Below the pieces are notes generated by a model, which did not search any database, was not told the origin of the DNA, and saw nothing but the letters and a program-made list of their open reading frames with translations. Positions 7,779-15,447 of a stretch of 64,000 nucleotides of DNA are shown here, piece by piece. The DNA is from Caballeronia sp. TF1N1. GTDB taxonomy: Bacteria > Pseudomonadota > Gammaproteobacteria > Burkholderiales > Burkholderiaceae. The position numbers and the translations under genes were made by a program. Where the stretch lies: contig NZ_CP084627.1 of the NCBI RefSeq assembly GCF_022878925.1, forward strand, positions 682,001-746,000, written 5' to 3'. Within the stretch, counting starts at the first letter, position 1; each line of letters starts with the position of its first letter.

Positions 7779-8432
7779 ATGTGGCCCAGGTCGAAAGCAG
7801 ATAAGTCCGCGGAAAGCCGAGCTCAGGCGGCGGGCGTGGACGCGCGTTTCGAGGCGACATTCATGCCGCATCTCGATGCCGCGTACAACCTCGCGCGCTG
7901 GCTATCCGGCAGTCCGAGCGACGCCGACGATGTCGTGCAGGAAGCCTATCTGCGCGCCTTTCGTTTCTTCAGCGGCTTCGAGGAGGGCGAGGAAGCGAAC
8001 GCGCGTGCATGGCTCTTTGCCATCGTGCGAAATACGTGGTTCACGGAATGGCGCCGCCGCGTGCAACTCGCCGACGCGACGCCCTACGACGAAGAAATCG
8101 CCGGGGAGCAAGCGCTGCCCGGCTGGTCCGAGGAAGCGGGCATAGACCCGGAAACGCTTGCGGTACGCAAGGACGAGGTGCATATCGTGCATCGCGCACT
8201 CGAAACCTTGCCCATTCCGTTTCGTGAAGTGCTGGTCCTGAGAGAGCTGGAAGACATGAGTTACAAGGAAGTGGCCGCCGTGACGGGCGTGCCGATAGGA
8301 ACGGTGATGTCGCGGCTCGCGCGCGGCCGCAAGTTGCTGGCGCTCGCCGTGCACGCCGCGCAGGACAAACCGGGCATGCGGCTCGTGCGTCGCACGGGGC
8401 CGGGTCTTGAGGAGTCGGGCAATGGACAATAA
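7779..8432 (+). CDS. ECF-type RNA polymerase sigma factor
   Basis: A 217-aa sigma-70-family factor with only regions 2 and 4. Region 2 (about residues 25-100) contains NLARWLSGSPSDADDVVQEAYLRAF and the -10-binding NARAWLFAIVRNTWF. Region 4 (about 150-205) contains LPIPFREVLVLRELEDMSYKEVA and TGVPIGTVMSRLARGRKLL. ATG 7779 follows AAGGAGACC. The downstream membrane-anchored gene overlaps its 3' end and is the likely cognate anti-sigma factor. Probable targets are its own operon and the divergent metallophosphoesterase/cupredoxin operon. Confidence 0.95.
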   Translation: MWPRSKADKSAESRAQAAGVDARFEATFMPHLDAAYNLARWLSGSPSDADDVVQEAYLRAFRFFSGFEEGEEANARAWLFAIVRNTWFTEWRRRVQLADATPYDEEIAGEQALPGWSEEAGIDPETLAVRKDEVHIVHRALETLPIPFREVLVLRELEDMSYKEVAAVTGVPIGTVMSRLARGRKLLALAVHAAQDKPGMRLVRRTGPGLEESGNGQ

Positions 8433-9177
8433 CGACACCGCCTCGCTCGCAACGAGGCTCATCGACGGCTCGCTGACTCATCGCGCGCCCGCGCATTTGC
8501 GTGCTCAGGTGCTCTCGCGCATCCGGGCCGAAGCGGAAGACGTCAAGGTGCGGGAACGCGCGCGCGAACGAAACCAGCAGGACGAGCAGAGCGAACGCTC
8601 GGCCCGTTCATGGCGATGGTTCGCCACGCCCGTGCCGTTCTTCGGCGGCGCGTTCGCGGGCGGCACGCTGGCCGCGCTCGTGCTCGGCGCGATGCTGTGG
8701 TTTCAGGCCGTGCCGCATGGCGTGAGTGGTGCGGGCGATCCGCTCGCACAGGAGATCGTCGCGAGTCACGTGCGTTCACTGATGTCGGACCGGCCCATCG
8801 ACGTGCTGTCGAGCGACAAGCACACGGTGAAGCCTTGGTTCAACGGACGTATCGACTATGCGCCGCCCGTCATCGATCCGGCCGGGCCGGGCTTCGCGCT
8901 GGTCGGCGGCAGGCTCGATTACGTCAATCATCGGCCGGTGGCGGTGGTGGTGTATCGCTATCTGAAGCATCCGATCGACGTGTACGTGTTTCCCTCGGGC
9001 AAGGGCGGCGCATCGCTCGACACGAAGGAAGGGGCGGCCGCCGTCACGCAATCCGACGACGGTTATGCGCTCGCACGCTGGAATCGCGACGGCATGACCT
9101 TCTGGGCCGTCACCGATGCCTCCGGCTCGGTCATGCGTCAGTTCGTGCAGGCTATCGAGGCAGGCTCGCCCCGTTAA
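8422..9177 (+). CDS. Membrane-anchored anti-sigma factor
   Basis: A 251-aa protein starting at ATG 8422 inside the 3' end of the ECF sigma gene, with GAGGAG upstream; the overlap implies coupled synthesis. Residues ~1-60 are a charged cytoplasmic part (LIDGSLTHRAPAHLRAQVLSRI) without an obvious HxxxCxxC zinc motif. One transmembrane helix follows (about residues 68-95, FFGGAFAGGTLAALVLGAMLW) and then a ~150-aa periplasmic domain. This resembles the RsiW/ChrR-adjacent anti-sigma families commonly annotated in Burkholderiaceae. A strong terminator follows at 9216, ending the operon. Confidence 0.8.
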   Translation: MDNNDTASLATRLIDGSLTHRAPAHLRAQVLSRIRAEAEDVKVRERARERNQQDEQSERSARSWRWFATPVPFFGGAFAGGTLAALVLGAMLWFQAVPHGVSGAGDPLAQEIVASHVRSLMSDRPIDVLSSDKHTVKPWFNGRIDYAPPVIDPAGPGFALVGGRLDYVNHRPVAVVVYRYLKHPIDVYVFPSGKGGASLDTKEGAAAVTQSDDGYALARWNRDGMTFWAVTDASGSVMRQFVQAIEAGSPR

Positions 9178-9215
9178 GCCGGGCCGCGATCAAACGAGCA
9201 ATCGTGCGCAAGTTG

Positions 9216-9252
9216 CGCGCGGCGTTCCTTAAGGAAGCCGCGCGTTTTTTTT
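9216..9252 (+). terminator. Rho-independent terminator after the ECF/anti-sigma operon
   Basis: Arms CGCGCGGC-G-TTCC and GGAAGCCGCGCG around a TTAA loop form a 12-bp stem with one bulge, followed by eight T residues (9245-9252). Confidence 0.9.
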
Positions 9253-9516
9253 GCCGCACGCGCTGATGCGCTTACGCATCTGCAATCTACCTGACTAAGG
9301 GTTTATTCCATCCCGTCGCACATTACGTCGCGTCGGGAGTGCGCTAACGCTCGTGCTGTTCGGGTATGTCCGAATATGGTCTGATCCTTACAATTTTCTA
9401 ATATCGATCACCGCATTCGTAAATTGCCGTTCGAGCGATGCACCGAAACGAACGAGCGGCGAGGGCATGCGCAAAGACGACCTCATCACATAACGATTCA
9501 AGCGACGGAGACAGAT
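9253..9516. promoter_or_regulatory. Upstream region of the branched-chain-type ABC operon with an inverted repeat
   Basis: This non-coding stretch holds an inverted repeat TTCGG-GTATGT-CCGAA (9359-9374) and a possible -10 TAATAT (9399-9404) without a clear -35. The repeat is placed where a regulator of the operon starting at 9517 could bind. No regulator gene is adjacent. Confidence 0.3.
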
Positions 9517-10743
9517 ATGGGCATGCACATGAAGCGCATCGCAGGTGCGCTCGCGTTCGGCGTCTTTGCATTGAGCGCGAGCCTCGCGCAGGCCGCGGAC
9601 CCGATCAAGATCGGCGTGGACGGTCCCTTTACCGGCGGTTCGTCCTCGATGGGCGTCTCCATGCGCGACGGCGTGCGTCTCGCCACCGCCGAGATCAACA
9701 AGTCGGGCGGCGTGCTGGGACGGCAGATCGTGCTGGTGGAACGCGACGACGAAGCGAAGAACGAACGCGGCGTGCAGATCGCGCAGGAACTCATCAACAA
9801 GGAGAAAGTGGTCGCGGTCGTGGGCTATATCAACACGGGCGTGGCGCTCGCCTCGCAACGCTTCTTCCAGGAAGCGAAGATTCCGGTCTTCAACAACGTG
9901 GCGACAGGTACGGTCGTGACGAAGCAATTCGACGATCAGCCCGACAACTACGTATTCCGCAACGCCGCCGCCGACCGCATCCAGGCGCCAATGATCGTCG
10001 AGGAAGCCATCACCAAGCGCGGCTTCAAGAAGGTCGCCATTCTCGCGGATTCGACCAACTACGGTCAGCTCGGCCGCGAGGATCTGGAAAAGGCGCTGTC
10101 GGCCAAGGGCGTGAAGCCCGTCGCGGTCGAGAAGTTCAACATCAAGGACGTCGATATGACGGCCCAGTTGCTCAAGGCGAAGGAAGCGGGCGCGGAAGCG
10201 GTGCTGACTTACGGTATCGGGCCGGAACTCGCGCAGATCGCGAACGGCATGGCCAAGCTCGGCTGGAAGGTGCCGCTCATCGGCAGCTGGACGCTTTCGA
10301 TGGCCAATTACATCGACAACGCGGGTAACAACGGCGAAGGCGCGCGCATGCCGCAGACCTTCATCCAGGAAGCCAACACGCCCAAGCGCAAAACCTTCAT
10401 CGACGCTTACGTGAAGGAGTTCAAGCCGAAGAGCGATCGTATCGATTCGCCGGTGTCGGCGGCGCAAGGCTACGACTCGATCTATCTGCTCGCGGCGGCC
10501 ATTAAGCAAGCCGGCTCGACCGATGGACCGAAGGTGAAAGAAGCGCTGGAAAACCTCACGACGAAGGTCGAAGGCGTGGTCATGGTCTACGACAAGCCGT
10601 TCACCAAGACCGACCACGAAGCGATCAGTTCGAACGTTCCGGTGATCGGCGAAGTGAAGGCCGGCCGCGTGATCTACGCCTACGACGCGGACAAGAAGGG
10701 CGGCAGCACGCTTCGCACCAAGCAGACGACGGCGTCGAACTAA
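9517..10743 (+). CDS. Branched-chain-type ABC transporter, substrate-binding protein
   Basis: A 408-aa periplasmic binding protein of the LivJ/UrtA type I fold. The N-terminus MGMHMKRIAGALAFGVFALSASLAQA is a clear Sec signal, and the mature part begins ADPIKIGVDGPFTGGSSSMG, typical of this family. I take ATG 9517 with GGAG 6 nt upstream; the frame is open further 5' but the signal peptide fixes the start. It is the first gene of an import operon (binding protein, permease, permease-ATPase fusion, ATPase). The ligand cannot be read from sequence; family members bind branched-chain amino acids, amides, urea or aromatic acids. The neighbouring AroE-like and CoA-transferase genes hint at an organic acid. 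Confidence 0.93.
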   Translation: MGMHMKRIAGALAFGVFALSASLAQAADPIKIGVDGPFTGGSSSMGVSMRDGVRLATAEINKSGGVLGRQIVLVERDDEAKNERGVQIAQELINKEKVVAVVGYINTGVALASQRFFQEAKIPVFNNVATGTVVTKQFDDQPDNYVFRNAAADRIQAPMIVEEAITKRGFKKVAILADSTNYGQLGREDLEKALSAKGVKPVAVEKFNIKDVDMTAQLLKAKEAGAEAVLTYGIGPELAQIANGMAKLGWKVPLIGSWTLSMANYIDNAGNNGEGARMPQTFIQEANTPKRKTFIDAYVKEFKPKSDRIDSPVSAAQGYDSIYLLAAAIKQAGSTDGPKVKEALENLTTKVEGVVMVYDKPFTKTDHEAISSNVPVIGEVKAGRVIYAYDADKKGGSTLRTKQTTASN

Positions 10744-10772
10744 CGCCGTGCCGCCGCTGTTGTCTCTCCAGG

Positions 10773-10798
10773 GCCCGGTCGCAGATCGGGCTCTTTTT
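10773..10798 (+). terminator. Intra-operon terminator/attenuator after the binding-protein gene
   Basis: GCCCG and CGGGC arms, extended by GTC/GAT with a GCA loop, are followed by TCTTTTT. It lies between the binding protein and the first permease gene, so it probably sets higher expression of the binding protein and lets some transcription through. Confidence 0.6.
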
Positions 10799-10833
10799 CA
10801 ATCGAGCATCCCACGCCGCCCTGACGCCCGACG

Positions 10834-11706
10834 ATGATCCTTCTCCAGCTCATATATAGCGGCATCGCGCTCGGCATGATCTACGCCGTCATCGCCTTCG
10901 GCTATCAACTGACGTTCGCCACTTCCGGCACGCTGAACTTCGGCCAGGGCGATGCTCTCATGCTCGGCGCGCTCGTCGGCCTCACGCTCGTTTCGGCGGG
11001 CGTGAACTACTGGCTCATGATCCCGCTCGTGTGTCTTTTCGGGCTCGTGCAGGGCGCGTTCGTGGAGCGCATCGGCGTGCGGCCCGCCATCAAGATCAAG
11101 TCGGAGTTCGGCTGGATCATGTCGACCATCGCGCTCGGCATCATCTTCAAGAACGTCGCGGAAAACGTCTGGGGCCGCGACGATCTGCGCTTTCCGTCGC
11201 CCTTGCCCGAAGCGCCGCTCAAGGTGTTCGGCGCAAACGTGTTGCCGATGGAGCTGCTCGTGGTCGGCGGCGCGCTCGTGATGATGCTCGCGGTGGAGTT
11301 CTTCAACCGCAAGACGATCTTCGGCAAGGCCGTGGTCGCCACCGCGAACGATCGCGATGCGGCCGCACTGATGGGCATCAACACGGGGCTCGTCATCACG
11401 TTCTCGTATGCGTTGTCGTCGCTGACGGCGGCGTTCGCGGGCGTGCTGATCGCGCCGCTCACACTTACCGGCGCGACCATGGGCGCGGTGCTCGGCCTCA
11501 AGGCGTTCGCTGTCGCGATCATCGGTGGCTTGTCGAGCGGCATGGGTATCATCGTCGGCGGAATGATCCTGGGTATAGCGGAGACGACGACGGGCTTCTA
11601 TGTCTCGACCGGCTACAAGGACGTGCCGGGACTCGTGCTGTTGCTGATCGTGCTTGCGGTGAAGCCTGCGGGCCTCTTCGGCAAGACCGCGATCAAGAAA
11701 GTCTGA
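10834..11706 (+). CDS. Branched-chain-type ABC permease (LivH family)
   Basis: A 290-aa inner-membrane permease with about eight hydrophobic helices. The start MILLQLIYSGIALGMIYAVIAFGYQL and the GTLNFGQGDALMLGA region are typical of LivH. The conserved cytoplasmic EAA-like loop appears as NDRDAAALMGIN. Normal length. It would pair with the permease half of the following fusion protein to form the channel. Confidence 0.93.
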   Translation: MILLQLIYSGIALGMIYAVIAFGYQLTFATSGTLNFGQGDALMLGALVGLTLVSAGVNYWLMIPLVCLFGLVQGAFVERIGVRPAIKIKSEFGWIMSTIALGIIFKNVAENVWGRDDLRFPSPLPEAPLKVFGANVLPMELLVVGGALVMMLAVEFFNRKTIFGKAVVATANDRDAAALMGINTGLVITFSYALSSLTAAFAGVLIAPLTLTGATMGAVLGLKAFAVAIIGGLSSGMGIIVGGMILGIAETTTGFYVSTGYKDVPGLVLLLIVLAVKPAGLFGKTAIKKV

Positions 11707-11716
11707 GGCCGCCTAC

Positions 11717-13660
11717 ATGAAAGCAAAGAACATAGTCGCGGCGCTCGCAGGACTCGCCGCAGTCGCGATCTTTCCGGTGGTATCGGGCAATCCGTATTAC
11801 ATCCACCTCGTCGAAACCATCATGATCTACGCGATCCTTCTGTTCGGGCTCGATATCGTGGTGGGTTACACGGGGCAAGTGTCGCTTGGCCATGCGGGGC
11901 TCTTCGGCGTGGGCGCTTATACGGCAGGCGTGCTTTTCATCAAGCTCGGCTTGCCGTTCTATCTGACCGCGCCGCTTGCCATCGTGGTGACGGCGGCTTT
12001 CGGCGCAATATTGGCGTTGCCCGCGTTGCGCGTGTCGGGTCCGTACCTCGCCATGGTGACGCTCGCGTTCGGCACCATCATCCAAATACTTATCAACGAG
12101 ATGGACTTCCTCACCAATGGTCCGATGGGTCTCAAGATTCCCAAGCCGACCATTGCCGGTCACAAGCTCGACGAAATCCAGTACTACTGGCTCGTGGCGG
12201 CACTGTTGGTGGTGTCGCTGATCGTGGTGCATCGCGTGCTCAAGTCGCATCTCGGGCGCGCCTTCGAAGCCTTGCGCGATAGCCCCATTGCGTCGGATTG
12301 CATGGGCGTGTCGGTGTATCGGCACAAGGTCTATGCGTTCGTCATCAGCGCGGGATTCGCGGGGCTCGCGGGCTGTCTCTACTCGTACTCCGAGCAGTAC
12401 ATCTCGCCGAACACGTATAACTTCGAGCTGACCATTCTGTTCCTGCTCGCCATCATCATGGGCGGGCGCAAGACACGCACGGGCGCGATCATCGGTTCGA
12501 CGGTGATCGTGCTGTTGCCGAAGTTGCTCGACGACATCTCCAACTTCCGCGTCGTGGCAACCGCGCTTGCGGTGCTCGTCGTTGCGGGCGCGGCGCTCGC
12601 CCTGGCTCGCAAAACCACGACGCTGCAACGCGTGGCGATTCCCGTCATCGGTACAGCCGGTCTTGCGGCGTTTTCCTTCTGGATAGAAGCGCTCACCGAC
12701 TGGCGTCTCACCATCTTCGGCCTGATGATTCTGCTCGTCGTGTATTACCTGCAAGATGGCATCGTCGGCTTCGTGCGCAAGACGCTCAATCTGGGCCGCG
12801 TGCGCGTGACGAAGGTCGACACGCAGGAACTGGCGATGCAGACCCAGCAGGACGACGCCGTCGCCGCCGTCACGACCGAAGGAGCAAGCACCATTCTCGA
12901 CGTGCGCGGCGTGCTCATGCAGTTCAGCGGTCTCAAGGCGCTCAACGATGTGAACATGACGGTCAGGCGCGGCACCATCCATGGCCTGATCGGTCCGAAC
13001 GGTTCGGGCAAGAGCACGATGATGAACGTACTCACGGGCATCTACGTGCCGACCGCGGGTGCAATCGAGTATCGGGGCGAGTCGCTCGCGGGACGCACGT
13101 CGTCGAAGATCGCGCTGTCGGGCATCGCGCGGACCTTTCAGAACGTGCAGCTCTTCGGCGAGATGACGGCGCTGGAGAATGTGCTCGTCGGCCTGCATCA
13201 CACCTTCCGTTCGAACTTCGCGGATGTGGGTTTGATGAGTGCGCGCTACAAGCGTGAAGAACGCGCGGCGCGCGAACGGGCGTTCAATATGCTGCGCTTC
13301 GTCGGACTCGAACATGCAGCGGCCGAGGAAGCGCGCAATCTTCCATACGGCAAGCAGCGTCTGCTTGAAATAGCCCGCGCGCTCGCGCTCGATCCACAAC
13401 TGCTGCTGCTCGATGAACCCGCTGCGGGCCTGACCGCGCCGGATATCCGCGAACTGGTCGCGATCATTCGCAAGGTGCGGCATCACGGCATTACCGTGGT
13501 GCTCATCGAGCATCATATGGATGTGGTCATGAGTGTTTGCGACACGGTTTCGGTGCTGGATTTCGGGCAGAAGATCGCGGAGGGCAAGCCCGCCGAAATA
13601 CAGGCCAACGAGAAGGTGATCGAGGCTTACCTCGGCGGACAAGCGGCGGAAGCCGTATGA
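11717..13660 (+). CDS. Fused branched-chain-type ABC permease (LivM) and ATPase (LivG)
   Basis: A single 647-aa protein. Residues 1 to ~365 are a LivM-type permease (FGLDIVVGYTGQVSLGHAGLFGVGAY, then the loop DSPIASDCMGV). After a linker, residues ~395-647 form a LivG-type ATPase with Walker A GPNGSGKST near 425, signature-like RNLPYGKQRLLEIARAL, Walker B LLLLDEPAAGL and H-loop LIEHHMD. There is no stop or frameshift between the halves. In most bacteria these are two genes; fusions are known in Burkholderiales. It starts 10 bp after the LivH gene. Confidence 0.93.
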   Translation: MKAKNIVAALAGLAAVAIFPVVSGNPYYIHLVETIMIYAILLFGLDIVVGYTGQVSLGHAGLFGVGAYTAGVLFIKLGLPFYLTAPLAIVVTAAFGAILALPALRVSGPYLAMVTLAFGTIIQILINEMDFLTNGPMGLKIPKPTIAGHKLDEIQYYWLVAALLVVSLIVVHRVLKSHLGRAFEALRDSPIASDCMGVSVYRHKVYAFVISAGFAGLAGCLYSYSEQYISPNTYNFELTILFLLAIIMGGRKTRTGAIIGSTVIVLLPKLLDDISNFRVVATALAVLVVAGAALALARKTTTLQRVAIPVIGTAGLAAFSFWIEALTDWRLTIFGLMILLVVYYLQDGIVGFVRKTLNLGRVRVTKVDTQELAMQTQQDDAVAAVTTEGASTILDVRGVLMQFSGLKALNDVNMTVRRGTIHGLIGPNGSGKSTMMNVLTGIYVPTAGAIEYRGESLAGRTSSKIALSGIARTFQNVQLFGEMTALENVLVGLHHTFRSNFADVGLMSARYKREERAARERAFNMLRFVGLEHAAAEEARNLPYGKQRLLEIARALALDPQLLLLDEPAAGLTAPDIRELVAIIRKVRHHGITVVLIEHHMDVVMSVCDTVSVLDFGQKIAEGKPAEIQANEKVIEAYLGGQAAEAV

Positions 13661-13680
13661 ACGCAACGCGCCAATCACGC

Positions 13681-13714
13681 CAACCCGATCATCCGACCAA
13701 CCCGATCATCCGAC
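13681..13714 (+). repeat. Perfect 17-bp tandem duplication between the fusion and the LivF gene
   Basis: CAACCCGATCATCCGAC occurs twice with no gap, at 13681-13697 and 13698-13714, in the 67-bp spacer before the LivF start. It looks like a recent slippage duplication that lengthened the spacer. Confidence 0.85.
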
Positions 13715-13727
13715 GAAGCGACACGCG

Positions 13728-14462
13728 ATGCTGACAATCAAGAATCTCCACGCAGGCTACGGCAAGGTCAAGGTGCTGCACGGCATCAGCCTGGATGTCC
13801 CGAAGGCGAAAGTCGTCACGCTGATAGGCTCGAACGGCGCGGGCAAGACGACGACCATGCGCGCCATCTCCGGCATGATCCGGCCGACGGAAGGCGAGAT
13901 CACCATGGGCATCGGCAGCGACGCGAAGCGCATCGACGCCATGGATTCGCACAAGATCGCGCGCCTCGGCCTCGCTCATTCGCCGGAGGGAAGACGCGTT
14001 TTCGCGACCATGTCGGTCACGGACAATCTGCTGCTCGGCGCGTTTCCGCGCTTGACTTGGGCGCGTCCGAAAGGCGACGTGGCCGCCGATCTCGAACGCG
14101 CCATCGAACTGTTTCCGCGCCTGAAGGAGCGCCGCAATCAGCTGGCGGGCACGCTTTCGGGCGGGGAACAGCAAATGCTCGCGATGGCCCGCGCCATCAT
14201 GCTGAACCCCGACCTCGTGTTGCTCGATGAACCTTCGATGGGCCTTGCGCCCATTCTCGTCGATGAAGTCTTCCGCATCATCGCGCGACTGAAAGACGAG
14301 GGCGTGACCATGCTGCTCGTCGAACAGTTCGCCGCCGCCGCGCTCAACGTGGCGGACTACGGCTACGTGCTCGAGAACGGCCACGTCGCCACGCACGGCC
14401 CCGCCGAGCAATTGAAGAACGATCCTTCGGTCAAGGCGGCCTATCTCGGCGCGAGCCATTAA
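13728..14462 (+). CDS. Branched-chain-type ABC transporter ATPase (LivF)
   Basis: A 244-aa ATPase with Walker A GSNGAGKTT, signature LSGGEQQMLAMARA, Walker B LVLLDEPSMGLAP and H-loop LLVEQF. The N-terminal LTIKNLHAGYGKVKVLHGISL is the usual LivF opening. It is the last transport gene of the operon and would form the ATPase pair with the C-terminal half of the fusion protein. The start has only a weak ribosome site, and the spacer upstream carries the tandem duplication. Confidence 0.93.
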   Translation: MLTIKNLHAGYGKVKVLHGISLDVPKAKVVTLIGSNGAGKTTTMRAISGMIRPTEGEITMGIGSDAKRIDAMDSHKIARLGLAHSPEGRRVFATMSVTDNLLLGAFPRLTWARPKGDVAADLERAIELFPRLKERRNQLAGTLSGGEQQMLAMARAIMLNPDLVLLDEPSMGLAPILVDEVFRIIARLKDEGVTMLLVEQFAAAALNVADYGYVLENGHVATHGPAEQLKNDPSVKAAYLGASH

Positions 14463-14542
14463 AGAACCGCGGGCAGGCAAGTCGCACTATCATGGAGGCG
14501 TCGCGCGCACCGTTGCGCGCTCATCTTCGAAGGAGCGTCGCC

Positions 14543-15379
14543 ATGATCAGCGGCAAGACCACCGTAATTGCCCATCTCGGCTTTCCGACCGAAGCGTTCA
14601 AGGCGCCGATGATCTACAACCCCTGGTTCGACAAACAGGGCATCGATGCCGTGGTCGTCCCCATGGGCGTGAAACCGGAAGATTACGTCGCTTTCGTGCC
14701 GCAGTTGTTCAAGCTGACCAACCTGCGCGGCGCGCTCGTCACCATGCCGCACAAGATCACGACCGTCGGCCTGATGGACGAAGTGAGCCCCACCGCGCGC
14801 ATTGCGGGCGCATGCAACGCCATCCTCAAACGCGAAGACGGCACGCTGCTCGGCGACCAGTTCGATGGCGCCGGCTTCGTGCGCGGCGTCGAACGCAAGG
14901 GCCGCGCGTTGAAGGGCGCGCGCGTTCTGGTGCTGGGCAGCGGCGGCGTGGGCTCGCCGATTGCGGCTTCTCTCGCGGCGGCGGGCGTGGCGGAACTCGC
15001 CATCTTCGACACCAACACCGCTTCGGTCGAAGGGCTCGCCGGGCGTTTGCGCGATCACTATCCAGAACTCATCGTGCGTACGGACACGAGAGATCCTGCA
15101 GGCTTCGATGTCATCGTCAATGCAACGCCGCTCGGCATGAAAGAGAGCGATCCGTTGCCGTTCGATATCGACCGCATCGCGCCCACGACCTTTGTCGGCG
15201 AAGTGGTGATGAAGTCGGAGTACACGCCGCTCTTGCGCGCGGCCAAGGACAAAGGCTGCTCGGTGCAGGTCGGCACCGACATGCTGTTCGAGATGATCCC
15301 GGCGTACCTGGAATTCTTCGGCTATGGCACGGCGACCGCCGATGAATTGCGTGCCGTCGCCCAGATCAAGTACGCTTAG
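14543..15379 (+). CDS. Shikimate dehydrogenase-like (AroE superfamily) oxidoreductase with altered substrate clamp
   Basis: A 278-aa protein with ATG 14543 and AAGGAG upstream. It has the AroE catalytic Lys71 (VTMPHK), Asn92 (GACNA) and Asp108 (DQFDGAGF), plus the NADP fold ([13 protein letters not shown]). The N-terminal motif that holds the shikimate carboxylate is changed: where AroE has S-x-S (HSKSP), this protein has F19-K20-A21 (AFKAP), and the AroE Asn before VTxPxK is Leu65. I infer a related hydroaromatic or other hydroxy-acid substrate rather than biosynthetic shikimate. It lies 80 bp downstream of the ABC operon and 68 bp upstream of a CoA-transferase, all in one direction. Confidence 0.85.
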   Translation: MISGKTTVIAHLGFPTEAFKAPMIYNPWFDKQGIDAVVVPMGVKPEDYVAFVPQLFKLTNLRGALVTMPHKITTVGLMDEVSPTARIAGACNAILKREDGTLLGDQFDGAGFVRGVERKGRALKGARVLVLGSGGVGSPIAASLAAAGVAELAIFDTNTASVEGLAGRLRDHYPELIVRTDTRDPAGFDVIVNATPLGMKESDPLPFDIDRIAPTTFVGEVVMKSEYTPLLRAAKDKGCSVQVGTDMLFEMIPAYLEFFGYGTATADELRAVAQIKYA

Positions 15380-15447
15380 ACGCAGAAGACGAGCGAGCGC
15401 GCGCGAACACTGACGCGCGCCGGGAAAGACTCAAGCGAGGAGACGCC

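Noticed and set aside
9388..10617. A 409-codon minus-strand open frame opposite the branched-chain binding protein
   Set aside because: Antisense shadow of a gene with a signal peptide and complete family fold.
11693..13678. A 661-codon open frame on the minus strand opposite the permease-ATPase fusion
   Set aside because: It is the antisense of a clear ABC gene, is rich in His/Arg/Glu as expected from reversed high-GC codons, and has no ribosome site or family match.
13681..13714. Tandem repeat considered as a CRISPR-like unit
   Set aside because: Only two adjacent copies with no spacers; it is a simple duplication.
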